This document shows, one piece after another, positions 16,215 to 24,854 of a stretch of DNA of 64,000 nucleotides. The stretch lies in NCBI GenBank assembly GCA_964571855.1, contig CAZNDO010000003.1:124001-188000 (forward strand), given 5' to 3'. The translations under genes were made by a program, and so were the position numbers. Positions within the stretch are counted from its first letter, which is position 1; each line of letters starts with the position of its first letter. The stretch comes from CAYYFX01 sp964571855. Its GTDB lineage: Bacteria > ARS69. Under the pieces are notes generated by a model that had not been told where the DNA came from, did not search any database, and saw only the letters and a list, made by a program, of their open reading frames with translations.

Positions 16215-17771
16215 GTGACGGACGCGGGACCGGAGCCGGACGAGGCGGACGCGGGCGGCGGCCACCGCGAGTCCGTGCGGCAGATCCGCGGATCCAGCCT
16301 GCTGCTCGTCGGGCGGATGATCTCGCTCGGGCTGAACCTGCTCGTGCAGGTGGCCACCGTGCGGATCCTCTCGAAGGAAGGGTACGGCGTCTTCGCGTAC
16401 GCGCTGTCCGTGGCCGCGGTGGCCGAGGGGTTGATCGGGCTGGGGCTGCCGCGCGCGGTCTCGCGGTACGTGCCGATGTACGACGAGGCGCGCGACGGCG
16501 CGCGCGTCCTGGGCACGATCGCGCTCGCGGTGGGCGCCACGCTCGCCGGCGGCTGCGCGGTGGTGCTCGTGGTGGTGGGGCTGCGCGGGACGCTGGCGGG
16601 AAGCCTCGCCGCGGATCCGTCCGCCGCGGCGGCCCTGGCCGTGCTCTCCCTGCTCGCCCCGCTGCAGGGCTTCGACCGCCTCTTCCTCGAGCTCTTCTCC
16701 GTGTTCGGGCGCCCGCGCGCGATCTTCGTGCGGCGCTTCGTGCTCGCGCCCGCGCTGCGGCTCGCGGCCGTGCTCGCGCTGGCGCTGCAGGGCGGGGGCC
16801 CGGTGGCGCTGGCGGTGGGCTACGTGGTCGCCGGCGCGCTCGGCCTCTTCTTCTACGGGACGATGCTGGCCGGACTGCTGAAGGAGCGCGGGCTGTGGAG
16901 CCGGGCCGCGTGGAGCGGCATGCAGGTCCCGGCGCGCGAGATCTTCGGGTTCGCCCTCCCGCTCCTCACCACCGAGCTCGTCTTCGTGGGCATCATGCAG
17001 ACCGACGCCCTGCTGCTCGGCAACCTCGCGGGCGCCGCGGCGGTGGCGTCCATGCGCGCCGTGCTGCCCGTGGCGCGGCTCAACCAGGTGGTGCTGGACA
17101 TCTTCGGCATCCTGTTCACGCCGCTCGCGGCGCGGCTCCTGCAGCGCGGGGACCATGCCGGCGTGAACCGGCTGTACTGGAGCGCCACGACCTGGATCGC
17201 CGTGCTGGGGTTCCCGGTGTTCGCGGTCACGTTCTCGCTGGGGAGGCCGCTTGCGTCCCTCCTGTTCGGCGCGCAGTACGCGGAGTCCGGCGAGCTGCTC
17301 GCGCTGCTTTCCCTCGCGTACTACGTGCACGCCGCCGCGGGCCCGAACGCGCTGGCGCTCGGCGTGTACCGGCGCATCCGCTACTCCGTGCTCGTGAACG
17401 TGCTGGCGCTCGTGCTGCACGTGGCCGGCAATCTCGTGCTCATCCCGCGGCACGGGGCGAAGGGCGCGGCCATGGCCACGATGCTCACGCTGGGCGTGCA
17501 CATGCTGCTGAAGCAGTGGGGCCTGCGGCAGACCGGCGGCGTGCGCTGGTTCGATCCGGTCGCCGGCCGTCCGCTGCTCACGGCGCTCGCCGGCGTGGCG
17601 GCGCTCGTGGCGCTGGAGCTCGCGGCGCGTCCGCCGGTCGCCGTGTCCGCGGCCGCGGCGGTGGCGGTGACTGCCCTGGTGCTCGCGCGGACGCGCCGCG
17701 CCCTGGACCTTGCCGAGACGTTCCCGGAGATCGCGCGCCTCCCCGGGCTGGCGAGGTTCCTCGGCCGCTGA
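16215..17771 (+). CDS. Oligosaccharide flippase family protein (MOP superfamily, Wzx-like)
   Basis: 518 residues, GTG start with GGGAGG at 16204-16209. About 14 membrane segments; the N-terminus RQIRGSSLLLVGRMISLGLN and SKEGYGVFAYALSVAAV are typical of polysaccharide biosynthesis flippases that move undecaprenyl-linked glycans across the inner membrane. It follows the MATE gene by 13 nt. No glycosyltransferases are next to it, though the GT2/GT39 operon lies 1.2 kb downstream on the other strand. A second flippase of the same superfamily is at 55041. Confidence 0.88.
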   Translation: MTDAGPEPDEADAGGGHRESVRQIRGSSLLLVGRMISLGLNLLVQVATVRILSKEGYGVFAYALSVAAVAEGLIGLGLPRAVSRYVPMYDEARDGARVLGTIALAVGATLAGGCAVVLVVVGLRGTLAGSLAADPSAAAALAVLSLLAPLQGFDRLFLELFSVFGRPRAIFVRRFVLAPALRLAAVLALALQGGGPVALAVGYVVAGALGLFFYGTMLAGLLKERGLWSRAAWSGMQVPAREIFGFALPLLTTELVFVGIMQTDALLLGNLAGAAAVASMRAVLPVARLNQVVLDIFGILFTPLAARLLQRGDHAGVNRLYWSATTWIAVLGFPVFAVTFSLGRPLASLLFGAQYAESGELLALLSLAYYVHAAAGPNALALGVYRRIRYSVLVNVLALVLHVAGNLVLIPRHGAKGAAMATMLTLGVHMLLKQWGLRQTGGVRWFDPVAGRPLLTALAGVAALVALELAARPPVAVSAAAAVAVTALVLARTRRALDLAETFPEIARLPGLARFLGR

Positions 17772-17833
17772 GCGCGAAGTTCCCGACCCCGCGAGCGCAC
17801 GCACACCCCTCGACTCGCATCGTGCGCGTGCCG

Positions 17834-17839
17834 TACGCT
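17834..17839 (+). promoter_or_regulatory. -10-like hexamer (TACGCT) before the Rieske fusion gene
   Basis: 28 nt upstream of the ATG at 17868; a GGAGGG Shine-Dalgarno lies between. Weak match, listed because the same type of hexamer precedes several genes here. Confidence 0.25.
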
Positions 17840-17867
17840 GCGCCCCCGCGACCTCTGGAGGGACCCC

Positions 17868-18971
17868 ATGGCCGAGGAGAACTGGATCGACGCCGGCAGC
17901 GCGGACGAGCTCGCGCAGCGGCCCGTCACCGCCGTCCGCTGCGAGCGCACGCCGGTGGCCGTCACGTTCCGCGACGGCGCATTCGGCGCCATCTCCGGCG
18001 TGTGCAACCACGTGGGGGGCCCGCTCGGCGACGGACGTCTCGACGGCGAGTACGTCGTGTGCCCGTGGCACGGCTGGAAGTTCCACTGCCGTACCGGCGA
18101 AGGCGAGCCCGGCTACGAGCAGGACAAGGTCCCGAGCTACCGGGTGAAGGTGGAAGGGGGGCGGGTGCTCGTGGACCTGGCATCCGCCACGCCGCGCGCC
18201 AGGAAGCCGCACGACCCGCATCCCCTCGCGCGGCCGGTGGTCCGCGAGGCCGGGCCGATCCGGATCGTGGGCGTGTCCACGACCGGAATGGATCCCGCGA
18301 ACCCTCGCTACTCCACGTCCGACGCCCTGCTCGCCACCGCGCTGGGGCGCGGGGAGGAACTGGGCTGCGAAACGCGACGCATCGACCTGCATCGCCTGCG
18401 GTTCCGGCACTGCGAGGGCTACTACTCGAAGGCCGCGCGGGCGTGCACATGGCCGTGCTCCATCACCCAGATGGATCCCGCGGACGGGATGGAGGAGGTG
18501 TACGAGGCGTTCGTGCACTGGGCGGACGTGCTGCTCGTGGCCACTCCCATCCGCTGGGGGTCCGCGTCCAGCCTGTACCACAAGATGGTCGAGCGGATGA
18601 ACTGCATCCAGAATCAGGAGACCGTGGCGAACCGGCAACTGATGCGGAACAAGGTCGCCGTGTTCATCATCACGGGCGGCCAGGACAACGTCCAGGCGGT
18701 GGCGGGCGCCATGCTCGGCTTCTTCGCCGAGATCGGCTGTCATCTCCCGCCCTTCCCCTACATCGCCCACTCGCGCGGATGGAGCGCGGAGGACATGGAG
18801 AACAACGTCCGCTACGTGCGGAACAGCCGCACGCTGCATGACGGGGCGCGCGGATTGGTGGACCGGGCGGTGCGGCTGGCCGAGCTGCTCGTGTCCGGAC
18901 GCATGGAGGAGTCGGCGCTGGTCCGGGGCGGCCGGAAGGCCCACGAGCTGGACGTGCGGGCACAGCTCTGA
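17868..18971 (+). CDS. Rieske [2Fe-2S] domain fused to a flavodoxin-fold NAD(P)H/FMN oxidoreductase
   Basis: 367 residues. Residues 1-105 are a Rieske domain of the small ferredoxin/NirD type: C46-x-H48 (VCNHVGG) and C65-x2-H68 (CPWHGWKFH) bind the cluster. Residues ~130-350 are an NADPH-dependent FMN reductase-like flavodoxin fold (IRIVGVSTTG, then VLLVATPIRWGSASSLYHKM). Extra cysteines at 182, 193 and 197 (HCEGYY...ACTWPC) sit where iron-sulfur flavoproteins carry a cluster motif, but the spacing is not the standard one. The protein could pass electrons from flavin to the Rieske centre within one chain. Cytoplasmic, single gene; ends 1 nt from the convergent GT39 gene. Confidence 0.85.
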   Translation: MAEENWIDAGSADELAQRPVTAVRCERTPVAVTFRDGAFGAISGVCNHVGGPLGDGRLDGEYVVCPWHGWKFHCRTGEGEPGYEQDKVPSYRVKVEGGRVLVDLASATPRARKPHDPHPLARPVVREAGPIRIVGVSTTGMDPANPRYSTSDALLATALGRGEELGCETRRIDLHRLRFRHCEGYYSKAARACTWPCSITQMDPADGMEEVYEAFVHWADVLLVATPIRWGSASSLYHKMVERMNCIQNQETVANRQLMRNKVAVFIITGGQDNVQAVAGAMLGFFAEIGCHLPPFPYIAHSRGWSAEDMENNVRYVRNSRTLHDGARGLVDRAVRLAELLVSGRMEESALVRGGRKAHELDVRAQL

Positions 18972-18972
18972 C

Positions 18973-21369
18973 CTACCGCGCCGTCTCCCAGAGCCACGTC
19001 TCGACCTCGGCGCGCAGCTCCTCGTCCAGGTCCTCGCGCGCGGCCAGCTCCTCGGCCACCTCCGCCGCCTCGTCCGTCCGGCCGGCGAGGTCCAGCGCGA
19101 GCGCACGGTGCCAGCGGATGGCCGGCAGCTCGCCGCCCGCGGCGGCCAGCGCGGCGTCGAAGTCCGCCAGCGCGTCCGCCGCATGGCCGAGCCGCAGGTG
19201 CACCATGCCGCGCGTGTCCAGGTAGTACGGATCGCGCTCGTCCCAGTGCACGGCCTCGTTCGCGAGGCGCAGCGCCTCGTCCAGGTCCACGCCCGTCTCC
19301 TGCAGCCACCACGCGTACGCGTTCTTCAGCTCCGCGCTCTGCGGGAAGCCGCGCAGCGCGCGGTCGAACCCCTCGCGGACCTTCTCCGCGTCGCCCATGC
19401 GCTTGCGGATGTCCAGCCATTCCAGGAGCATCTCCACGTCCGGGCTGGGCCCGTTCACGATCGTGGAGTCCGCGCGCTCCAGCTCGCCGCGGCTCACGTA
19501 GATGCGCACGAGCTTGCGCCGCGACTCCGCGTCGAAGCTCACGCGTCCCAGGGCGCGCCGCAGCGCGTTCTCCGCTTCCAGGCCGAGTCCGTGCCGCAGG
19601 TAGACGTCGGCCAGCCCCTTCTGCACCTCCTCGAGCCCGGAGATCTCGTACAGCGCCATGGTCCCGTGCCCCACGGTCTCCACCGGCTCCACGCCGTCGA
19701 GCCACGGGTACGGCGGCCCGCCCCCGGGTGCGCGGTAGTAGATGCCCTGCCGGTTCGTGGTGCTGAGCACGAGCCACTGCTCCCCGGTCGTCGGCAGCAC
19801 CACCCACGGGTCCGCCGACTTCGCCCGCTGCGTGGGCGGCAGCACCTGCCACTCGATCCCCTCCGCGAAGGGACTGGCCGTCCCGAAGTACCCGAGGATG
19901 GCCTGCGAGACGCCGCGCGCCCGCAGCCGATCCGCGGCCGCCGAGAGGTCCTGGCCCCAGTCCAGGTTGGAGTCCCCCAGGATCCGCGCGCCGCCGCCGC
20001 CGAACCGCGCGAGCTCGTTGAAGTACGGCAGGAAGTGCGGGTACGCGAACGCGGCGCCGCCGATCTGCCACGCCACGAGCAGCGCGAGCGCCGCGCGCCG
20101 CGGCGCGCCCGCCGGCCAGCCGAACCGCAGCGTCCAGGTGCCGAGGATCATCACGAACGGGAACATGGGCAGGAGGTGCCGCACGCCGAGCCCCAGGTTC
20201 GCGGCCACGTTCGTGGCCAGCACGAGGAGCGCCGGCAGGAACAGGAACAGAAGATCCGCGCGCCGCGCCTTCGCGCTCCGGAAGCACTCCAGCTTCGCGG
20301 CGCCGGCCAGGACGAACAGCGGCAGCGGCATCTTCACGAGCAGCGTGACGAGCGGCGACCACCACCACCCCGAGTCCGACGTCCGTCCCAGCAGGTACAC
20401 GGGGTGCCCGGCCTCGGTGAACAGCAGGATGTCCTTCATCCCGCGCGCGAAGTCCCGCGACGGCCACGGGATGGATGCCATGATCTCGAGCGGCACGCGC
20501 CGCAGCGCGGACATCGTCTCCGCGGTCACGCCGCGGCCCGCCAGCCCCAGCTCGCGCATGGTGGTCCAGTCCCACGCGAAGCCGTAGCACAGGAACACCG
20601 CCGCCTCGGTCAGCACGAACGACACGGCGAGGTACCCGGCGGCATGCGCCACGGCGCGGCCGAAGGACCGCCTCGGGGACGGCAGCAGCACGAGCGCCAG
20701 CCACACCGGCCCGTAGGAGAACGCCGAGAACTTCGTGACCATGGAGAGCGCGGTGAAGGCCGCGGCCGCCACCAGCGGCGCGAACGTGCCGCCGCGCCAC
20801 GCGCGCCACAGGCTCCACGCCGTGCCCACCACGCACAGCGTCAGGGGCACGTCGGTGGTCACGAGCCGCGTGTGCGCCAGCATGTTCGGGCAGAACGCGT
20901 ACAGCGCCAGCGCCACCGCCGCGGACTCCGGGCCGGCGAGGTCCCGCGCCCAGCGCCACACGAGGAAGCCGAGCGCCGCGCCCAGCAGCACCATGGGCAG
21001 CCGACCCAAGAGGAGGATCGTGCGCCAGTCCCGCCCCTCGCCGTACAGAGTCTCCCGCGCGAAGTCCCACTGCTCCTTCTTCGCCCACGACGCGGCGGTC
21101 GTGTCCGCGCGCACGCCGGAGAGCGATGCCGCGGCGCCGGCCAGCAGCTTCGGCAACACCGGGTGCTCCGCGTTCATGCGGAAATCCCCCGTCTGCACGT
21201 AGGAGATCCCCGCGGCGAGGTGCGCGGTCTCGTCGAACGTGGGGTTCTTGCGGAGCATGGACGTCCCGGCCAGCAGCACGAAGACCGCGAGCAGCGCCGC
21301 CACGAGCCGCGCCTCGCCGCGGCGCACGGGCAGCGCCAGGGGCGGCGCCTCCGCGCCCGTCCCGCTCAC
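18973..21369 (-). CDS. GT39-type membrane glycosyltransferase with C-terminal TPR domain
   Basis: 798 residues from a GTG that overlaps the GT2 stop (GTGA). The N-terminal ~500 residues are a multi-spanning PMT/ArnT-like (GT-C fold) enzyme: the first loop carries PTFDETAHLAAG (D46-E47) and NAEHPVLPK, the usual acidic and His-Pro motifs of GT39 enzymes that use polyprenyl-phosphate sugars. Residues ~550-790 are TPR-like helices (EEVQKGLADVYLRHGLGLEA, DPYYLDTRGMVHLRLGHAAD). It is the last gene of a five-gene minus-strand operon and follows a GT2 enzyme that could supply the lipid-linked sugar. It probably glycosylates an exported protein or lipid outside the inner membrane; the acceptor is unknown. 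Confidence 0.85.
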   Translation of the reverse strand: MSGTGAEAPPLALPVRRGEARLVAALLAVFVLLAGTSMLRKNPTFDETAHLAAGISYVQTGDFRMNAEHPVLPKLLAGAAASLSGVRADTTAASWAKKEQWDFARETLYGEGRDWRTILLLGRLPMVLLGAALGFLVWRWARDLAGPESAAVALALYAFCPNMLAHTRLVTTDVPLTLCVVGTAWSLWRAWRGGTFAPLVAAAAFTALSMVTKFSAFSYGPVWLALVLLPSPRRSFGRAVAHAAGYLAVSFVLTEAAVFLCYGFAWDWTTMRELGLAGRGVTAETMSALRRVPLEIMASIPWPSRDFARGMKDILLFTEAGHPVYLLGRTSDSGWWWSPLVTLLVKMPLPLFVLAGAAKLECFRSAKARRADLLFLFLPALLVLATNVAANLGLGVRHLLPMFPFVMILGTWTLRFGWPAGAPRRAALALLVAWQIGGAAFAYPHFLPYFNELARFGGGGARILGDSNLDWGQDLSAAADRLRARGVSQAILGYFGTASPFAEGIEWQVLPPTQRAKSADPWVVLPTTGEQWLVLSTTNRQGIYYRAPGGGPPYPWLDGVEPVETVGHGTMALYEISGLEEVQKGLADVYLRHGLGLEAENALRRALGRVSFDAESRRKLVRIYVSRGELERADSTIVNGPSPDVEMLLEWLDIRKRMGDAEKVREGFDRALRGFPQSAELKNAYAWWLQETGVDLDEALRLANEAVHWDERDPYYLDTRGMVHLRLGHAADALADFDAALAAAGGELPAIRWHRALALDLAGRTDEAAEVAEELAAREDLDEELRAEVETWLWETAR

Positions 21370-22094
21370 CGGTACCTCCCGGTGCGCCGCACGATCCGCA
21401 CGAGGGCCGCGAGCATCGCCGCGGAGTCCCACACCGGATTCACGCGGCTGCCGGTGTCGTTGCGCCAGGCCACCGGGACCTCGCGCAGCGCGAGGCCGCG
21501 GCGCCGCGCGAGCAGGATCAGCTCCACGTCGAACGAGAAGCCGTCCTCGCGCATCTCGCCGGCCAGCGCGCGCGCCGCGTCCCCGCGCAGCAGCTTGAAG
21601 CCGCACTGCGTGTCCCGGAACGGGATGCCGGTGAGCAGCCGCACGATGCCGTTGAAGATCTTCCCCATCCGCTCGCGGTACCAGGGCTGCCGCACCTCGA
21701 GCCGCGACCCGGCCAGCCCGCGCGACGCCAGCACGAAGTCCGCCCCGTCGCGCAGCTCGCGGTCCAGCGCGTCCAGCTCCTCGAGCGGCGTGGAGAGGTC
21801 CGCGTCCGTGAAGAGCACCCGCGCCCCGCGCGCCCGTGCCAGCCCCTCGCGCACGGCGGCGCCCTTGCCGCGGTTCGCGGGCAGGCGCACGAGCGCGAAC
21901 CCCTCGCGGCCGCGCGCGAACTCCTCCACCAGCGCCGGCGTTGCGTCCCGGCTGCCGTCATCCACCACGAGCACCTCGAACGGTTCCCCCCGCGCGCGCA
22001 GGAACGCCGCCAGCGTCTCGAGCGCACGGCGGATCCGCGCCTCCTCCTGGTACGCCGGCACGACGATCGAGAGGCCCACCTCCCGGTCCGTCAT
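21366..22094 (-). CDS. GT2 glycosyltransferase, dolichyl-phosphate beta-glucosyltransferase (ALG5)-like
   Basis: 242 residues. GT-A fold motifs: SIVVPAYQEEARI, VLVVDDGSRDATP, NRGKGAAVREGL, VLFTDADLSTPLEEL (DxD) and IPFRDTQCGFKLLRGDA. This set is the one seen in ALG5/DPM1-like enzymes that transfer glucose or mannose from a nucleotide sugar to a polyprenyl phosphate on the cytoplasmic side. No C-terminal membrane segments. It starts 1 nt after the HAD phosphatase stop, and its own stop overlaps the GT39 start, so product and user of the lipid-linked sugar appear to be made together. Confidence 0.88.
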   Translation of the reverse strand: MTDREVGLSIVVPAYQEEARIRRALETLAAFLRARGEPFEVLVVDDGSRDATPALVEEFARGREGFALVRLPANRGKGAAVREGLARARGARVLFTDADLSTPLEELDALDRELRDGADFVLASRGLAGSRLEVRQPWYRERMGKIFNGIVRLLTGIPFRDTQCGFKLLRGDAARALAGEMREDGFSFDVELILLARRRGLALREVPVAWRNDTGSRVNPVWDSAAMLAALVRIVRRTGRYR

Positions 22095-22095
22095 C

Positions 22096-22674
22096 TCACC
22101 CCCCGCGCTTGGCGAGGATCCAGTCTACCGCCTCCGCGAGATCCGCGAACGTGCGGTCCGCCGGGTGCCCGCGCTCCTCCCGCGTGCGCCACCCCTTCCC
22201 GGTGAGCACGAGGAGCGGCGTGGCACCGGCGGCGCGGCCCGCCGTGAGGTCGCCCGGGGAGTCCCCGATCATGTAGGAGCGGAACAGGTCGTAGCCGTGC
22301 TGCTCGGCCGCCTCGAACAGCATTCCCGGGTGGGGCTTGCGGCGCGGGCTGTCGGAGGAGGGCAGGTCGGGGCATACATGGAAGCCGTCGAAGCGGCCGC
22401 CGTGCGCCGCGGCGAGGCGCCGGCACTCCTCGTGGATGGCGTCCACGACGGCGGCGTCCGCCCACCCGCGCGCGATGATCGACTGGTTCGTGACGACGGC
22501 CACGGGCCAGCCCGCGCGGCACAGCCGGCCCACCGCCTCGAACGCTCCCGGGATGGGCCGGAAGTGCTCCACGCACTGCACGCCCTCGGCCAGGTCCACG
22601 TTCAGCGTGCCGTCGCGGTCCAGGAGGACCGCGGGCCGCCGGGCCGGCACCGGCCCGGCGGCGTCCGGGCTCAA
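22096..22674 (-). CDS. HAD-IIIA phosphatase, GmhB/histidinol-phosphatase-like
   Basis: 192 residues from a probable TTG at 22674 that overlaps the upstream stop (TTGA); a GTG nine codons further in is an alternative. HAD motifs: LLDRDGTLN (D19, D21), VVTNQS, RKPHPGML and IGDSPGDLTAGRAAG. The pattern matches D-glycero-D-manno-heptose-1,7-bisphosphate 7-phosphatase, but the Cys-rich zinc loop of GmhB is mostly lost (HVCPDLPSSDSPRRKP has one Cys), so the substrate is uncertain. Its place between a secreted propeller and a GT2 enzyme suggests a role in making a sugar precursor for the same glycan. Confidence 0.82.
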   Translation of the reverse strand: MSPDAAGPVPARRPAVLLDRDGTLNVDLAEGVQCVEHFRPIPGAFEAVGRLCRAGWPVAVVTNQSIIARGWADAAVVDAIHEECRRLAAAHGGRFDGFHVCPDLPSSDSPRRKPHPGMLFEAAEQHGYDLFRSYMIGDSPGDLTAGRAAGATPLLVLTGKGWRTREERGHPADRTFADLAEAVDWILAKRGG

Positions 22675-24854
22675 GGACGCACCAGGACCCGCGTGGCCGT
22701 GATGTTGCCCGCGAGGTCCATGCCGCGCAGCAGGATGGAGTGCTCCTTCGTCCCCTCCACCTCCACCGTCACGTCCACGCGCTCGGACGGGGCGTCGAAG
22801 ATGCCGTCCGCCGGCGGGTGGTCCTGCCAGTCCCCGCCGTCCACGGAGGTCTCCAGCCGCACCACGTCGGACAGCTCGTCCACGAGGATGCCGGTCACGC
22901 GGACCTTCGCGCCCTCCCGCGTCCACTCGATCTCGCGGAACGCGGGATGCGTGTTGTCCACGAGGAAGAGCTCGCTCTCGCGCGACGTGGTCCGCTCGTC
23001 GTAGGGATTCGCGCGGCGGTCCGACGCCGTGACGCGCACCGCATACGGCCCGTCCGGGACGCCGTTGGAGTTGAAGGTCCAGCTCGTCCCCTCCACCTCC
23101 TCGCCGAACGTCTTCCACTCCGTCTCGTCCTCGCGGCGGAACGCGAGCTCGTACACCAGCTCGTCGCCGTTCGGGTCCACGCCCTGCCACCGGATCTGCC
23201 GCAGTCCCTGGGTCCACGGCGCGCGCTGCTCCGGCGGGAACTTCCCGGGCGCGGCGTCGAACGCGTACTGCACGCTCACGCCGCCCGGCAGTTGCTGGTA
23301 CAGCGGGCGCGGGCGCGCGTCCGGTTCCTCGTCGTAGAAGCGCGTGCCCGACGGGATCACCTCCACCTTGTCCACGACCGGCGCCACGTTGTTCTCCAGC
23401 GACGACACGCGCACGCGCCGCACCGTGGCGGCCCACGCGCCGCCCCCGGACAGCACCGCGCGCCACTGCAGGAAGCGGGCGCCGGAGCGGTCCAGCGTGT
23501 TCGTGGCCGCGCTCACGTCGTCGGACCACGGCGTCCACGACGGATCCGGTTCGTCCGTGTTCCCGGTGCGCACGGCGAAGGCCACGCGCCCGCCCGCGGT
23601 CTCGCCGGTCCAGTCCAGGCGTCCCCAGCGCGCGGGACGTCCCGCGTCCAGCACCTGGGACTCGTACGTGCCGCTTTCGCGCGCGGCCGCCGACATCCGC
23701 AGCACGCGCGACGGCCCCGCGGTGGCGAGGATCCACGCGTCCTGGGCGGGGTCCTCCACCGCGCAGACCACGTGGTCCTCGTCCGCGTCCAGCAGCAGCG
23801 CGGCCCGGCCGTCCGGCGAGACGCGCACCACGCGTCCCTCGTCGCCGGTGGTGGCCAGCACGTCGCCGCCCGGCAGCGGCAGCAGGTGCAGCACGGCGCC
23901 CTGGCCGGACTCCCAGACGCGGCGCGCGTTCCCCTCGGCGTCGATGCGGTACACCACGCCCTTCCCGTCGTCCTCCGGGGTCACGCGGAAGAAGTGCGCG
24001 AAGTCGTCGTCGCCCGGATCCGAGCCGTCGGGGTTCGCGCTGCCGTCCGCGGTGGAGTCCGGCGCGTCGGCCGTGGCGTTCTCGCGCGCGTCGGCCGCGG
24101 CGGCCGCGGCCGCCCACACGGCGCCGTCCGACGCCGCGGCCACGGCCGCCACCTCGCCCTCGAGGCAGTCGTGCAGCACGCGCATCCGCCCGTTCTCCAC
24201 CGCGCCCACCAGCCCGCGGCCCTCGGTGCCGAACAGGATGCGCCCGCCCGGATCCGCCGCCACCGACACCACGTGGTTGTCCGCGGGCTCGCCCACCAGC
24301 TCGGCGTCCCCGCTCGCCGGGTCGATGCGCCAGAGCGCCGCGCGCGGCCCCGCCCCGGCGTACAGCTTGCCGTCCGCGCCGATCGCGAGGTCCCACACGT
24401 ACGGTTGCGGCGCGTCGAAGAGCAGCCGGCCCTGGCCGTCGGGACGGATGCGGTACACGAAGCCCTCCGGCGCCGTGCCGGCGAACACGGTGCCGTCCTT
24501 CGCCACGGCGAGGCTCAGGACCTCCATCGCCGCGCACTGGAAGAACGGTTCCGCGCGCGTCCCGGTGACCCGGACCACCCAGCCCTCGTCGCCCGTGCCC
24601 ACGTACACGTGTCCCTTGCCGTCCGCCGCCGCGTCCCAAAGGTACGGCGCGTCCGGCTCGGCCAGCGTGTCCACGCGCGGGGCGAGCGTGATCGCGCCGT
24701 CGCTCGTGACGGACACGCCCTTCGTCTCGCCCTTGAGGAAGTCCTCGGCGGTGTCCGCGATCCAGTACTTCGGCGACACGGCGCGCGCCGCGTCCGGCGT
24801 CGCCGCCAACACCGCTGCCACCGCTGCCGCCGCCGCGAGGAGCCTTCGCTTCAC
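22671..24854 (-). CDS. Secreted beta-propeller plus Ig-like protein
   Basis: 727 residues from a GTG overlapping the S55 peptidase stop (GTGA). Signal peptide ~1-26 (KRRLLAAAAAVAAVLA). Residues ~60-420 hold propeller-type repeats (YVGTGDEGWVVRV, FAGTAPEGFVYRI, LYAGAGPRAALWRI, LFGTEGRGLVGAV, LATTGDEGRVVRV), each a glycine-turn followed by a V-R/W-R-I strand. A low-complexity Ala/Asp insert (about 270-300) interrupts the propeller. The C-terminal ~300 residues are Ig/FN3-like. No FlgD tail. It may bind or be processed by the S55 peptidase made just before it. Confidence 0.78.
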   Translation of the reverse strand: MKRRLLAAAAAVAAVLAATPDAARAVSPKYWIADTAEDFLKGETKGVSVTSDGAITLAPRVDTLAEPDAPYLWDAAADGKGHVYVGTGDEGWVVRVTGTRAEPFFQCAAMEVLSLAVAKDGTVFAGTAPEGFVYRIRPDGQGRLLFDAPQPYVWDLAIGADGKLYAGAGPRAALWRIDPASGDAELVGEPADNHVVSVAADPGGRILFGTEGRGLVGAVENGRMRVLHDCLEGEVAAVAAASDGAVWAAAAAAADARENATADAPDSTADGSANPDGSDPGDDDFAHFFRVTPEDDGKGVVYRIDAEGNARRVWESGQGAVLHLLPLPGGDVLATTGDEGRVVRVSPDGRAALLLDADEDHVVCAVEDPAQDAWILATAGPSRVLRMSAAARESGTYESQVLDAGRPARWGRLDWTGETAGGRVAFAVRTGNTDEPDPSWTPWSDDVSAATNTLDRSGARFLQWRAVLSGGGAWAATVRRVRVSSLENNVAPVVDKVEVIPSGTRFYDEEPDARPRPLYQQLPGGVSVQYAFDAAPGKFPPEQRAPWTQGLRQIRWQGVDPNGDELVYELAFRREDETEWKTFGEEVEGTSWTFNSNGVPDGPYAVRVTASDRRANPYDERTTSRESELFLVDNTHPAFREIEWTREGAKVRVTGILVDELSDVVRLETSVDGGDWQDHPPADGIFDAPSERVDVTVEVEGTKEHSILLRGMDLAGNITATRVLVRP

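Noticed and set aside
22096..22674. Naming the HAD gene gmhB
   Set aside because: The zinc-binding Cys loop of GmhB is mostly missing and no other heptose genes are present, so only the HAD-IIIA family is claimed.
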